Below, piece by piece: positions 26,644 to 35,730 of a stretch of DNA of 64,000 bases. The DNA is from Mesorhizobium sp. LSJC280B00 (GTDB lineage: Bacteria; Pseudomonadota; Alphaproteobacteria; Rhizobiales; Rhizobiaceae). The position numbers were made by a program, and so were the translations under genes. Where the stretch lies: NCBI RefSeq assembly GCF_000502835.1, contig NZ_AYVL01000018.1, forward strand, positions 239 to 64,238. The letters run 5' to 3'. The first letter of the stretch is position 1. Each line of letters opens with the position of its first letter. The notes beneath the pieces are model-generated. The model saw only the letters and a program-made list of their open reading frames with translations, ran no database searches and had not been told where the DNA came from.

Positions 26644-27477
26644 TCATCGGGCGGCCGCTGCTCGGAAGCGGTTGACGAAGTCGTCAAGTTCAGGCCGTTC
26701 GGTATCGGAAATCGCCCAGTAGGAAAAGGTGCTGTCGCTCCAGTGGACCAGCGAGAAGCCACCAGCAGAAAGATCGACCGGTCCGGCTGTCGAGCCGGTT
26801 TCCTCGGGCGCGGCGACCAGAGTGATCAGGTGCTCGCGGTGCCTGTAGACCAGTGCCGGCACTGGCTGGTCGGCGATCACCTCGACCCGGCCGCCGAGCA
26901 ACGCGAAGCCGTCACTGGCAAGGTCAGGTGCCGGCGGCGACAGGCCGACCCTGCCATCCAGCCAGGGTTTGACCGTGTGCCGGTCCGACGAGACGACGTC
27001 CACGGGGCTGGCTGCCAGCAGGCTGCGGCGATGGCCGCTGGCGACCGCGGCGGCAAAGCTGTCGGGCGCCCTGCTCAGCATCATCCATTGCGTCGCGCCG
27101 CTGGCCAGCACGGCGGTAACGATGATCGACGCCGCCAGCGCGCGCCAGTCGAACGCGCCAAATTGGTGCACCGCTCTGTGTGCCGGCGGCACTCGAGCGG
27201 CGGGCGCCGGCGCCGGCAGCACTTTCTCCGTACCGGCTGTCCCGATTGCAGCGATGCGAGCCTTGAAATCCTCACGGACATCGAGCCTCGGCAGCCCGCT
27301 GACGACCGTCTGCAGCGCAGCGATGCGGGCATGCTCGGCGGCGAGCGCCGGATCGGCCGCGATGCGTCGCTCGACAGCCAATGCTGCTGCTGCGTCGAGC
27401 TCGCCATCGACCAAGGCATGGATCATCAGCTCCACGCCCGCCGGGTCATCGGGCAGTCCATCGTTGTGCGCGCTCAT
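26644..27477 (-). CDS. Anti-sigma factor (transmembrane)
   Basis: A 277-residue protein whose N-terminus (MIHALVDGELDAAAALAVERRI) matches the anti-sigma domain, with a single membrane helix near residues 112-132 and a periplasmic C-terminal sensor. The zinc-binding HxxxCxxC of ZAS anti-sigmas is absent. It overlaps the sigma factor gene by four bases, so it most likely holds that sigma factor at the membrane. Confidence 0.83.
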   Translation of the reverse strand: MSAHNDGLPDDPAGVELMIHALVDGELDAAAALAVERRIAADPALAAEHARIAALQTVVSGLPRLDVREDFKARIAAIGTAGTEKVLPAPAPAARVPPAHRAVHQFGAFDWRALAASIIVTAVLASGATQWMMLSRAPDSFAAAVASGHRRSLLAASPVDVVSSDRHTVKPWLDGRVGLSPPAPDLASDGFALLGGRVEVIADQPVPALVYRHREHLITLVAAPEETGSTAGPVDLSAGGFSLVHWSDSTFSYWAISDTERPELDDFVNRFRAAAAR

Positions 27478-28034
27478 GGCGCCCTCCCAAGTTGGGATAT
27501 CAGCAGACCGCGCGCCCTCGCCAGCCGCGACATCACCGTGCCTAGCGGCACGCCAAGCAGCGTCGCGATCTCGCGATAGCTGAGGCCGTTGATGTCGCGC
27601 AGCACCACAGTCTCGCGAAATTGGTGCGGCAGCGCGGCGATCGCCGCCTCGAGTGCGGCCGCGTCGGCCTTGGCGATCAGGCTTGCCTCAGGACTATCCG
27701 TATCCGGCAGGCCGGCGCCATATGCAGCCGTCATGTCATCGAGGTCGCTCAGGTCGCCGACGGCGACGATACTGCGCGGCCGGTTGCGCGCCAGCCAGGA
27801 GTAAGAGGCGTTGCGCACGATCGCCAGCAGCCAGGCGCGCGCATTGCCGCCGGCATAGCCGGCGATGCCCGCATGCGCCTTCAAACAGGCCTCCTGCACC
27901 ACATCCTCCGCGTCGGCGGCGTTGCCGGTCAGCCAGCGGGCGAGCGCAAGCGCATCCGCGAGATGGGGCAGAACCACCTCGCGAAAGCGCTCGGTCGCGG
28001 CCTCTTGGTTCAACACCGTCGCATCGCCCGGCAT
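27474..28034 (-). CDS. ECF RNA polymerase sigma factor
   Basis: Sigma-70 family ECF factor of about 186 residues. Region 2 includes DAEDVVQEACLKAHAG, and region 4 includes LPHQFRETVVLRDINGLSYREIATLLGVPLGTVMSRLARAR. The frame is open further upstream; the ATG at 28034 is chosen because it leaves a small gap after the cupredoxin and has GGAAGG before it. It is the third gene of a four-gene operon ending in its anti-sigma. Confidence 0.9.
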   Translation of the reverse strand: MPGDATVLNQEAATERFREVVLPHLADALALARWLTGNAADAEDVVQEACLKAHAGIAGYAGGNARAWLLAIVRNASYSWLARNRPRSIVAVGDLSDLDDMTAAYGAGLPDTDSPEASLIAKADAAALEAAIAALPHQFRETVVLRDINGLSYREIATLLGVPLGTVMSRLARARGLLISQLGRAP

Positions 28035-28059
28035 CCCGGGCAGAACCTTCCGAAAATCC

Positions 28060-28407
28060 TCACGGAGCGACGGTGATCCTGCCCTGCATGTGCGGGTGAA
28101 GCCCGCAGAAATAGGCATAGTCGCCCACTTTGGTGAAGGTGAAGGCATATGTGTCACCGGTGTCAAGCGCCTTGGAGCGAAACGAGGCATCGTTGGCGAC
28201 CACCAGATGCGGGATGTCGTCGTCATTCTCGAAGGTCACGGTAGTGCCCTGCTTTACCGTCAGCACCGCCGGTGTGAAGGCAAAGTTCTCGATCTTGACC
28301 ATTGGCTGGTCTGCTGCGTTCAGTGGCATGGCAACCATTATCAGGATCGCCGCCAAACCGAACGTGACAGGGGATACGACCAAGACGCGGGATGGGAAGC
28401 GGATCAT
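28060..28407 (-). CDS. Exported cupredoxin (amicyanin/plastocyanin-like)
   Basis: A 115-residue periplasmic type-1 copper protein with a signal peptide ending near NAADQ. Copper ligands are visible: His in DDIPHLVV, then Cys, His and Met in YFCGLHPHMQG. GAGGGG precedes the ATG. It may carry electrons or bind copper; by context it belongs to the ECF regulon. Confidence 0.9.
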   Translation of the reverse strand: MIRFPSRVLVVSPVTFGLAAILIMVAMPLNAADQPMVKIENFAFTPAVLTVKQGTTVTFENDDDIPHLVVANDASFRSKALDTGDTYAFTFTKVGDYAYFCGLHPHMQGRITVAP

Positions 28408-28418
28408 CGCATTTCCCC

Positions 28419-29366
28419 TCAGGCCAGCGTGCTGTCGATGATGGCGAGGTCCTGCCCGCCTTGCTTGACTGTCACGCTGCTTGTGCCGAGCAGGCTGCGC
28501 AACTGGCCGGCAGGTACCGTCATCGGCCCGGGTGAGGCTGCGGTGCCCGGCGCCGGTTGCGGGAAAGCGGTCGAGCGCGCGGTATGAAAGGTAACGTTGC
28601 CTTCGACCTTCTGCATGATCTGGTGGATATGGCCGTTGAGTACGGTGACAGAGCCGAAGCGCTTGAGCAGGGCCAAGGCCTGCGCCGCGTCGTCGGTGCC
28701 CCAGCCCCATTCGGGATAAACAGCCCATAGCGGGATGTGGGCAAAGACGACGATTGGCGTCGAGGCGGTGACCGCCTTCAGATCATCGGCCAACCATGCC
28801 AACTGGTCGGCGCCGAGATTGCCCAGCCCGCCAGCCTTCAGGTTGACGACGTTGACCAGGCCGATGAAATGGACGCCGTTCTGGTCGAACGAATACCAGC
28901 CAGCGCCCTTGGTGCCCTTGCCGTAGCGGTCGAGATAGGCCTGGCCATTGCCGTCATCGATCAGGTCGTGCTCACCGGGCACATAATGCACGTCGAAGCC
29001 TGCGCCGCCGATGATCTGGGCAGCGTTGTCGAACTGCGCGGCTTTCGACAAATGGGTGATGTCGCCGGTGTGGATCATGAAGGCGGGCTTTTGCGGCAAC
29101 GCCTGGATCTTGCCGATGGCCTCCTTCAGCGTGTCGATGGCGTGCGGGTTGGCAGCCTTGTCGAAGCCGATGTGGCTGTCGGAGATCTGGAGGAAAGTGA
29201 AGCCGGTGGCCAAGGCCTCGGCGGCTTGCGACGCACCGAGCAGGCTGAGCGAAACCGGCACGCCGGCCGAAATTGTCCACAGCACTCCCGTGCCGGCCCA
29301 GATCATGCATTCCAGTGCATGACGGCGGCTGATGCCGTCAGCTTCATTGTCGTGGTGGTGGGTCAT
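28419..29366 (-). CDS. Tat-exported metallophosphoesterase
   Basis: Calcineurin-type phosphoesterase of 315 residues. A twin-arginine leader (SRRHALECM, then a hydrophobic stretch) suggests folded export. Metal motifs are ISDSHIGFD, the HTGDITHL segment, PGEHD, FAHIPLW and NGHIH. GGAG precedes the ATG at 29366. It is the first gene of the operon with cupredoxin, ECF sigma and anti-sigma, 11 bases from the next gene. Substrate unknown. Confidence 0.87.
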   Translation of the reverse strand: MTHHHDNEADGISRRHALECMIWAGTGVLWTISAGVPVSLSLLGASQAAEALATGFTFLQISDSHIGFDKAANPHAIDTLKEAIGKIQALPQKPAFMIHTGDITHLSKAAQFDNAAQIIGGAGFDVHYVPGEHDLIDDGNGQAYLDRYGKGTKGAGWYSFDQNGVHFIGLVNVVNLKAGGLGNLGADQLAWLADDLKAVTASTPIVVFAHIPLWAVYPEWGWGTDDAAQALALLKRFGSVTVLNGHIHQIMQKVEGNVTFHTARSTAFPQPAPGTAASPGPMTVPAGQLRSLLGTSSVTVKQGGQDLAIIDSTLA

Positions 29367-29403
29367 ACCGGTCTCCTGCACGCCGGAAATGGCGTCTGTT
29401 TGG

Positions 29404-29431
29404 GAGACCAATGGGCGGGGTGGTTTATTCC
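29404..29431 (-). promoter_or_regulatory. Candidate ECF promoter of the metallophosphoesterase-sigma operon
   Basis: Read on the minus strand: GGAATAA, 16 bases, then GTCTC, about 38 bases before the first start codon. The GGAAT-like -35 and the spacing suit ECF promoters and would give autoregulation. Confidence 0.45.
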
Positions 29432-29531
29432 GCCCGAAGACTAAAAGTTCATTCACACTGCCGTGATGGCGCACTGGCCCGATGCGAAGCCGGCGCTGGA
29501 AGGCACTGGCTCGACCACGCTCTGGCGATGT

Positions 29532-30737
29532 CTAGTCCGGCCAGCGCAGCGCTCCGGCGGACTGCTTGCGAGCGGGTTTCATCGCATCCGCGGGCCGATC
29601 GGCAGCACTCAACACCGCTCGCAGGCGTTCGGCAACGATCTCCGCCTCGCCGGGATGGAGATTGCACGGATCAAGGAAGAAGTGACCGCGCTCGACCTCG
29701 TGGTTGCGCACGATCACGGGCGGCGAACCCGCCGCAAGCGCCGAGGCGAGGCCGGCGGCGGTGAAGCGGCTTTCCGGCGCAACAAACACCTGCAGGCGGT
29801 CGAGAGGATTTCCGGTCGGATCTGGAATGATACGTGCCTCGATGCCAGGCAGGCCCTGCAATGCGGTTTGCCACAGATGCAGTGCGGCGTCTTCCCGCTG
29901 GCGAATGCCGGCATGGTCGCGCCGCTCCCAGGCTTCCAGGGCCGCCATAGTGCCGGCAATGCTCTCCTTGCCGACCTTCATGGCGCGCGCAACGCCCCGG
30001 TTCTGAAGATAGGCGGCCCGTACCAGATCCTTGCGGCCGGCAACGATGCCGCTTGTCGGCCCTGAGAGAAATTTGTGCCCGCTGTAGACAACAATGTCGG
30101 CGCCGCGCGCCAGAAAGCCACGCAAATCGTATTCCGAGGCGGCGTCGACGATCACCGGCACGCCCTTGGCGTGGCAAATCTCGCAGAACTCCTCAAGCGA
30201 GAGCATGCCGTATTGCACGGTGTGGTGCGCAACGACGTAGAGGGCTGCCGCCGTCCGGTCCCGGATCGCCTCGGCAACATGATAATCCTGGGTGACGCTG
30301 ACCGTGCCGGCAGGCACTGCCTTGGCTCCGGCAAGCCGGATCGACTGGTCGATCGGCGCGCCATAATTGACGATGTGACCAAGCTGAACGATGACCTCCG
30401 ATTTGAGGCCCTCGGTGTCGTCCGGCAGCCGCTCGATCGCAAGAAGGCTGGTCCCGGTCATCGCGCCGGCAATCGCCATTGTTATGCCGCTGGCGCAGCA
30501 TGCGGTGATGAAGCCGGCCTCGCCGCCGGTAAGGCGTGCAATCACCCTACTTGCGGCGCGCTGCAGATCGTCCATCTCGACCCATTGCGAGGCCATTTCC
30601 GACATTGCGGCAATCGCTTCTGGCACGATGATCGAAGCACCGAGTGCCGTCATCGTGCCGGAGACATTGATGATTGGGCGAAGGCCAAGCCGTTCGCGGA
30701 TTGTCGTGTTGGAACGGTCAGCGGCATAGGTCGTCAT
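29532..30737 (-). CDS. SelA-like PLP-dependent enzyme (aminotransferase class V fold)
   Basis: Fold-type I PLP enzyme of 401 residues related to D-glucosaminate-6-phosphate ammonia-lyase and SelA. The N-terminus (LRPIINVSGTMTALG), VDAASEYDLRGFL and the PLP lysine in YSGHKFLSGPTSG support this. The preceding RidA gene suggests an elimination reaction yielding an enamine/imine. It is last in the ABC transporter operon, implying action on the imported compound. The exact substrate is unknown. Confidence 0.83.
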   Translation of the reverse strand: MTTYAADRSNTTIRERLGLRPIINVSGTMTALGASIIVPEAIAAMSEMASQWVEMDDLQRAASRVIARLTGGEAGFITACCASGITMAIAGAMTGTSLLAIERLPDDTEGLKSEVIVQLGHIVNYGAPIDQSIRLAGAKAVPAGTVSVTQDYHVAEAIRDRTAAALYVVAHHTVQYGMLSLEEFCEICHAKGVPVIVDAASEYDLRGFLARGADIVVYSGHKFLSGPTSGIVAGRKDLVRAAYLQNRGVARAMKVGKESIAGTMAALEAWERRDHAGIRQREDAALHLWQTALQGLPGIEARIIPDPTGNPLDRLQVFVAPESRFTAAGLASALAAGSPPVIVRNHEVERGHFFLDPCNLHPGEAEIVAERLRAVLSAADRPADAMKPARKQSAGALRWPD

Positions 30738-30760
30738 CTCTGTAGATCCTGTTTAAGATT

Positions 30761-31222
30761 TCAGGCGGCGATCTCGACGACCGCCTCGATTTCAACTGTG
30801 ATGTTGCCCGGCAGCGAGCCGACACCGATCGCGGAACGGGCATGTCCGCCAAGCGTATCAAAGACGGCCGCGAAAAGATCGGAACAGCCGTTCACCACCT
30901 TGGGGTGCTCGCTGAATGTCGGCGTCGCATTGACAAAGCCAAGCAGCTTGACGACGCGCACGATGCGGCCGAGGTCGCCGGCCGCGGCATGCATGACGGC
31001 GAGCAGGTTCAGGCCGGTCAGACGCGCATGCCCGTAAGCCTCTTCAACGCTGACATCCTCTCCGACCTTGCCGGTGCAGAGCGCGCCATCGGCGCGCAAC
31101 GGCCCCTGGCCGGAGAGGAAGATCAGCCGTCCGCTCTCGGCATAGGTGACGAAGTTGGCGATGGGCTTCGGCGGCTCGGGCAGTGTCAGGCCCAATTCCG
31201 CGAGCCGGATGTAAGGCGTCAT
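30761..31222 (-). CDS. RidA family protein (imine deaminase-like)
   Basis: A 153-residue RidA/YjgF-type protein; family members hydrolyse reactive enamines/imines made by PLP enzymes. The conserved Arg (HARSAIGVGSLP) and Glu (VEIEAVVEI) of the active site are present. The ATG at 31222 follows GGAG by five bases; the longer upstream frame overlaps the ATPase gene. It sits 22 bases before the PLP enzyme gene. Confidence 0.88.
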   Translation of the reverse strand: MTPYIRLAELGLTLPEPPKPIANFVTYAESGRLIFLSGQGPLRADGALCTGKVGEDVSVEEAYGHARLTGLNLLAVMHAAAGDLGRIVRVVKLLGFVNATPTFSEHPKVVNGCSDLFAAVFDTLGGHARSAIGVGSLPGNITVEIEAVVEIAA

Positions 31223-31256
31223 AAAAGCTCCTTGCGACAGCTTTCGCCGTCCGATG

Positions 31257-32051
31257 TCAAAAATGCGAGGCGCGAAACCGCGCCAGGAAACTGCGAAGGC
31301 GTTCATTGTCGAACCCCGCCGCCAGAATCTCGGCGGGTGGTCCGACGGCACTGACGCCGCCATCCGCCATGAAAACGATGCGGCTCGATGCGTCGCGCGC
31401 AAAAGCCATTTCATGCGTGACCATCAGCATCGTCATGCCGTCTTCGGCGAGGCTGCGCACGACCTCGAGCACCTCGCCAACCAGTTCGGGGTCGAGCGCC
31501 GAGGTTATCTCGTCGAGAAGCAATATCTTCGGCTCCATCGCCACGGCGCGGGCGATGCCGACGCGCTGCTGCTGGCCGCCGGAAAGCTCGGCCGGCAGAC
31601 TGTCGGCTTTGTGGGCGAGGCCTACGCGGCCGAGCCAGTGCTCGGCAATGGTGCGGGCCTCGGCATTGCTCTTGCCGCGCACCTTGCGCAGGCCAAGCAT
31701 GATGTTGCCGGCCGCAGTCAAATGCGGAAACAGATTGAAGCTCTGGAACACCATTCCGGTCTCGGCTCGCATCGCCGCCAGGTCGCGCTCGCTGCGTCGC
31801 TGGCGTGTTCCCGTCTCGCGATAGCCGACTTCTTTGCCGTCGATACGGATCGAGCCGCTGTCGTAGCTCTCCAGGAAATTGACGCAGCGCAGTAGCGTGG
31901 TCTTGCCGCTGCCGGAGGGGCCGATGATAGTCACGACCTCGCCGCGTGTCACTTGCAGGCTGACGGAGCGCAGGACCTCGACGGATCCAAAGGCTTTGGA
32001 AACCTCGGTGACATCGAGAAGTGCCGGATTCTGGTGCGAGGCGTTGGACAT
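31257..32051 (-). CDS. Polar amino-acid-type ABC transporter ATP-binding protein
   Basis: GlnQ/HisP-like ATPase of 264 residues: Walker A GPSGSGKTT, signature LSGGQQQRVGIARA and Walker B LLLDEITSALDP. The ATG at 32051 gives the family N-terminus. It powers the two permeases encoded just upstream and is followed by RidA. No riboregulatory feature is seen in the short spacers. Confidence 0.93.
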   Translation of the reverse strand: MSNASHQNPALLDVTEVSKAFGSVEVLRSVSLQVTRGEVVTIIGPSGSGKTTLLRCVNFLESYDSGSIRIDGKEVGYRETGTRQRRSERDLAAMRAETGMVFQSFNLFPHLTAAGNIMLGLRKVRGKSNAEARTIAEHWLGRVGLAHKADSLPAELSGGQQQRVGIARAVAMEPKILLLDEITSALDPELVGEVLEVVRSLAEDGMTMLMVTHEMAFARDASSRIVFMADGGVSAVGPPAEILAAGFDNERLRSFLARFRASHF

Positions 32052-32055
32052 CGTG

Positions 32056-32706
32056 CTATTCCCGGATGAAGGAGAAACGCCGCTCCAGGCGCCGGCTGGC
32101 CAAGGAGAGGGCGTAGTTGACGGCGAAGTAGACGAGCGCACCGAGAATGTAGAGTGGCATCGCCTCATAGGTGCGGCCGATGACCTGGTTGATCGCCTGC
32201 ATGAGGTCGGTGATGCCGAGCAGCGAGACCAGCGCGCTGCCCTTCACCGCGTCGGTGACGCCATTGATCCAGGGTGGCAGGAAGCGCCTGAACGCCTGCG
32301 GAAAAATGACGTAGACCAGCCGCTGGCGAAAGGTCAGTCCGATCGCCATCGCCGCCTCGGACTGACCCTTGGGAATCGAGCCGACGGCGCCCCTGAGATA
32401 CTCGACGACTTGTGCGGTCTTGAAGAGGGTGAGGGCGAACACGGCCGCCCAAAAGGATTCCAGATGCAGCCCCACCGCGGGCAGGCCGTAATAGACGAAG
32501 AAGATTAGCACCAGGATCGGAATGCCGCGTATGGTGTCGCTGAAGATGCGCACTGCCCAGCGCAGCGGAAAAGGACCATAGACAAGGCCGACGCCCATCA
32601 GCACGCCGGCGATGAGCGATAACACCACGACCAGCAGCGACACCCACAAGGTTACGGCAAAGCCTTCGGCGAGGAACGGCAAGGCGTAGATGATCTGGCT
32701 CAGCAT
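32056..32706 (-). CDS. ABC transporter permease (polar amino acid family)
   Basis: Membrane subunit of 216 residues with about five helices and the EAA-type loop (GSIPKGQSEAAMAIGLTFRQRL) that contacts the ATPase. Four bases separate it from the ATPase gene and one base from the first permease gene. Together they form a heterodimeric channel. Confidence 0.9.
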   Translation of the reverse strand: MLSQIIYALPFLAEGFAVTLWVSLLVVVLSLIAGVLMGVGLVYGPFPLRWAVRIFSDTIRGIPILVLIFFVYYGLPAVGLHLESFWAAVFALTLFKTAQVVEYLRGAVGSIPKGQSEAAMAIGLTFRQRLVYVIFPQAFRRFLPPWINGVTDAVKGSALVSLLGITDLMQAINQVIGRTYEAMPLYILGALVYFAVNYALSLASRRLERRFSFIRE

Positions 32707-32707
32707 G

Positions 32708-33373
32708 TCAGCGCGCCGCCTTGAACCGGCGCTCGACGAGCCGCAGCGCGAAAAGCAGCGTGTAGCCGGTCAACAGGTACATTGCCGTCACCACCAGATA
32801 GACTTCGACAATGCGGAACGTGTTGAAGTTGATCCACTGGGCGCCATAGGTGAGTTCGGGTACCGAGATGACCGACGCCACGGACGTATCCTTGAAGAGC
32901 GATATGAATGTGTTGGAAAGCGCCGGCAGGGTTATGCGCAGCATCGTCGGCAGGCGCACATCGAGCAGCCTTTGCCATGGCGTCAGGCCGATTGCCTTGC
33001 CGGCGTCGAGCTGACCGCGCGGCACCGCCTCGAGCCCCGAGCGAAACACCTCGACCAGGTAGGCGCCGCTGTAGAGCGACAGCGTGGCAATGAATGAGGT
33101 TTGCGCGCTGTAGGCAATGTCGACCACCGTCGGCAAGCCGTAGAAGACCAGATAGACGAGCAGGATCAGCGGCACGTTGCGGATGAACTCGACATACCCC
33201 GCGATGATGGTCCGCACCGCACGTCCGGCCGACACGTACCAGACCGCCAGAACGAGCCCGATGACGATGCCGATCGCGATCGAGATGACGGCAAGTTCGA
33301 GGCTTAGCAGCAGTCCGCCCCAGAGCTTGTCGAAATGCCGCCAGATAAGGTTGAAGTTGAGAGTATAACCCAT
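32708..33373 (-). CDS. ABC transporter permease (polar amino acid family)
   Basis: Companion permease of 221 residues. The EAA loop reads AVPRGQLDAGKAIGLTPWQRL. It follows the binding-protein gene by 66 bases and pairs with the downstream permease. Confidence 0.9.
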   Translation of the reverse strand: MGYTLNFNLIWRHFDKLWGGLLLSLELAVISIAIGIVIGLVLAVWYVSAGRAVRTIIAGYVEFIRNVPLILLVYLVFYGLPTVVDIAYSAQTSFIATLSLYSGAYLVEVFRSGLEAVPRGQLDAGKAIGLTPWQRLLDVRLPTMLRITLPALSNTFISLFKDTSVASVISVPELTYGAQWINFNTFRIVEVYLVVTAMYLLTGYTLLFALRLVERRFKAAR

Positions 33374-33439
33374 GCGTCCTCGTCATGGAGGGCTGTGATG
33401 AGAGAAGGCGGAAGGACGTTGTCCTTCCGCCTGCTTGCA

Positions 33440-34321
33440 TCAAATGACCGGGAAACCGGGATGGCGCGCCGGCGGCTCCTGTCCGAAATAATCCTTGAAC
33501 GCAGCGTCGTAGAGTGCCGTTTCATGGCCGAACATGGCGATGGTGAAGGTCTGGTTGACGAAGGTCAGCCAGTCGAGGTCGCCCTGCCGCAGCGCGGCAC
33601 CATAAAGCATCGAGAACCAGCTCTTGCCGGCATCGAAGTACTTATCCGGATTGCGCGAGGCGAGCCAGCGCACCGTTGACAGATCGACCGCGGCGGCGTC
33701 GACGCGCTTCGATTCCAAGGCCTGCAGCACGTTGGCCTGCGTGTCTATCTGCATCACCTGCGACTCCGGCAGGACGATATGCACGTTAGCCTCGGCATCG
33801 ACATTTTGCAGGATGGAAATCCGCGTCGCCGAACCGCCGGCAAGCAGCTTGTCGAAGGTCTTGTTTTCGGCGTTCGGAAGGGTCAGCAAGGCGATGCCTT
33901 CGACGTAGTAGGGTCGGGAGAAGTGGATCAGCTGCGAGCGCTGGGCGGTCATGGTCATGAACTGGATGGTGATGTCGACCTTGTTGGTGGTCACGTTTGG
34001 AATGCGCTGAGCCGGATCCTGCATGACGAATTCCACTTTGGTCGGATCGTCGAAAAGCCCCTTGGCGAGAATGCGACCCATGGTGATGTCCATGCCCACC
34101 AGTTCGCCGGCGTCGTTCTCGAAATGCCAGGGCGCATTGGTACTGCCGGTGCCGACGATTACCTTGCCGCGCTCGAGGACGGTGCGCAGCAGGCTGTCCG
34201 GCGCTGCCTGGGCCGCCGCTTTCTGAACGTCGACCGCGGTAGCGGCGCTCATCACTCCGGCCGTTGCAAGCCCGGCCATTCCCAGTTTCAGAAATTCACG
34301 CCTTTTGGATGTGTCGTTCAC
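33440..34321 (-). CDS. ABC transporter substrate-binding protein, Tat-type leader
   Basis: Periplasmic binding protein of 293 residues in the amino-acid family (SBP_bac_3). A GTG at 34321 with AAGGAGG nearby is the best start; the frame continues to 34390 without a better site. The leader has RREFLKLG followed by a hydrophobic segment, suggesting Tat export. It opens the operon SBP-permease-permease-ATPase-RidA-PLP enzyme, and its ligand is unknown. Confidence 0.88.
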   Translation of the reverse strand: MNDTSKRREFLKLGMAGLATAGVMSAATAVDVQKAAAQAAPDSLLRTVLERGKVIVGTGSTNAPWHFENDAGELVGMDITMGRILAKGLFDDPTKVEFVMQDPAQRIPNVTTNKVDITIQFMTMTAQRSQLIHFSRPYYVEGIALLTLPNAENKTFDKLLAGGSATRISILQNVDAEANVHIVLPESQVMQIDTQANVLQALESKRVDAAAVDLSTVRWLASRNPDKYFDAGKSWFSMLYGAALRQGDLDWLTFVNQTFTIAMFGHETALYDAAFKDYFGQEPPARHPGFPVI

Positions 34322-34360
34322 GGCGACCTCCTTTCGTGTTGTGTTCCCCTTTGGATCAGC

Positions 34361-34423
34361 AGTACAGGCATCGGTTGCAACTGACGTCATTGTCCCTTAC
34401 AAGAGACGCCTGTACTCTGTACA
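34361..34423. promoter_or_regulatory. Candidate IclR operator region
   Basis: Between the divergent binding-protein and IclR genes: AGTACAGGC (34361-34369) with its exact complement GCCTGTACT (34408-34416), and an overlapping TGTAC-TCT-GTACA palindrome (34411-34423). Likely operator of the IclR regulator. Confidence 0.45.
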
Positions 34424-34449
34424 AGACAGATTAACATCAGGAATCGATA

Positions 34450-35253
34450 ATGCAAGATGGCAATGCCTTGGCCGCTCGACCGGACGCCGGTCTGGACGAA
34501 GACAAGAACTCGGGTTCTCGGGAGAAGGGCCTCAACCGGGTCCTCCAGATTCTGGAGTTTCTCCACACGACCCAGCGTGCGATCGGCATTGGCGACCTTG
34601 CCAGAGGGGTGAATGCACCGCGGTCGACGACCTATACGCTGGTGCGCTCGCTGGTCGACGCAGGCCTGCTGGAAATGGCCGGGGACGGCAATCGGGTCTA
34701 TTTCGGAAAGAAGCTCTACCTCTACGGAATGGACTATGTGCGGGGCAACGACCTGCTCAGGCGAGGGCGCCAGGAAGTCGACCATCTGTCACGCGAGACC
34801 GGCGAGACCTCGGAGTTGTGCATGCTGCAAAGCGGCCGCTACACCATCGTCCATTCAAGCCCGGGAACGAGGCCATTCCGGATCAGCTCGGCGACGGGTC
34901 TGCAAATACCGCTCCCCTGGACAGCTTCCGGGCGACTGCTCCTCGCCGGCTTCGACAGGGCAGCGATTGAGGATATGGTCTCCGAGGACGATCTCGTGCT
35001 GCCGGACGGCCGCAGATTGCAACTCGACGATTTCATAGACGACATCGCCGTCGCCAAGTCGGCCGGCTACTGCGTCACCTCCGGCCTTGTCGATGCCTAC
35101 ACGAAATGCCTGGCCGCACCGGTCTTTTCAGCGCCGGGCAGGGTCGAGGCGACGATGTGCCTGGTGGTTCCCATCGATACCTCGACCGAAAAGACCGATG
35201 ACCTGATAGAGCTGTTGCGCGAGCGCGCCGCGCGGCTTTCGATCGCGGCATAG
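34450..35253 (+). CDS. IclR-family transcriptional regulator
   Basis: Regulator of 267 residues with an N-terminal winged helix (GLNRVLQILEFLH, then LARGVNAPRSTTYTLVRSLVDAGLL) and a C-terminal IclR effector domain. It is divergent from the ABC/RidA/PLP operon and is its probable regulator, sensing either the imported substrate or a product. Confidence 0.9.
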   Translation: MQDGNALAARPDAGLDEDKNSGSREKGLNRVLQILEFLHTTQRAIGIGDLARGVNAPRSTTYTLVRSLVDAGLLEMAGDGNRVYFGKKLYLYGMDYVRGNDLLRRGRQEVDHLSRETGETSELCMLQSGRYTIVHSSPGTRPFRISSATGLQIPLPWTASGRLLLAGFDRAAIEDMVSEDDLVLPDGRRLQLDDFIDDIAVAKSAGYCVTSGLVDAYTKCLAAPVFSAPGRVEATMCLVVPIDTSTEKTDDLIELLRERAARLSIAA

Positions 35254-35287
35254 GCCGCCTTTCCAGCAGGCCAGCGCCGGCGTCCGT

Positions 35288-35491
35288 TCAAGCGATAATG
35301 TCTGGAATGATCTTGTCTTCCAGCGCCATCAGCCTGTCCTTAAGGAAGAGCTTCTTTTTCTTCATGCGCTGGATCTGCAGCGGGTCGCAATTCATGGCAA
35401 TCATCGCATTGATTGCCGCGTCGAAATCGGCGTGTTCCTGCTTCAGCCGGGAATATTCGAGGCGGATATCTGCCTGTTCCTGATCGGACAT
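35288..35491 (-). CDS. DUF465 (YdcH-like) protein
   Basis: A 67-residue helical protein of the DUF465 family, with the basic QRMKKKKLFLKDRLMALEDKI ending typical of it. The ATG at 35491 gives the usual length; upstream codons are not family-like. A second DUF465 gene is encoded divergently 240 bases away. Function unknown. Confidence 0.85.
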   Translation of the reverse strand: MSDQEQADIRLEYSRLKQEHADFDAAINAMIAMNCDPLQIQRMKKKKLFLKDRLMALEDKIIPDIIA

Positions 35492-35730
35492 TTTTACCGT
35501 CTGCACGTCTGCGGCGCCCAAACTATGGGCCTGATTGGGCGGGACCGGGTCTTCTTGCACCGGCGCGCAGCCCATATCACATTTCATATTGGCGTGGAAT
35601 GCTACCACGCAGCATTCGACATCGGTGCGCGATGGTGGCACACTGTCATTATGCCGTCACAGAAGCGAGCCTGCGGTGGACGTGCCATGACGGCTGCAAT
35701 CCGAGGAAATCATGAAAGGGAGAACCAATC

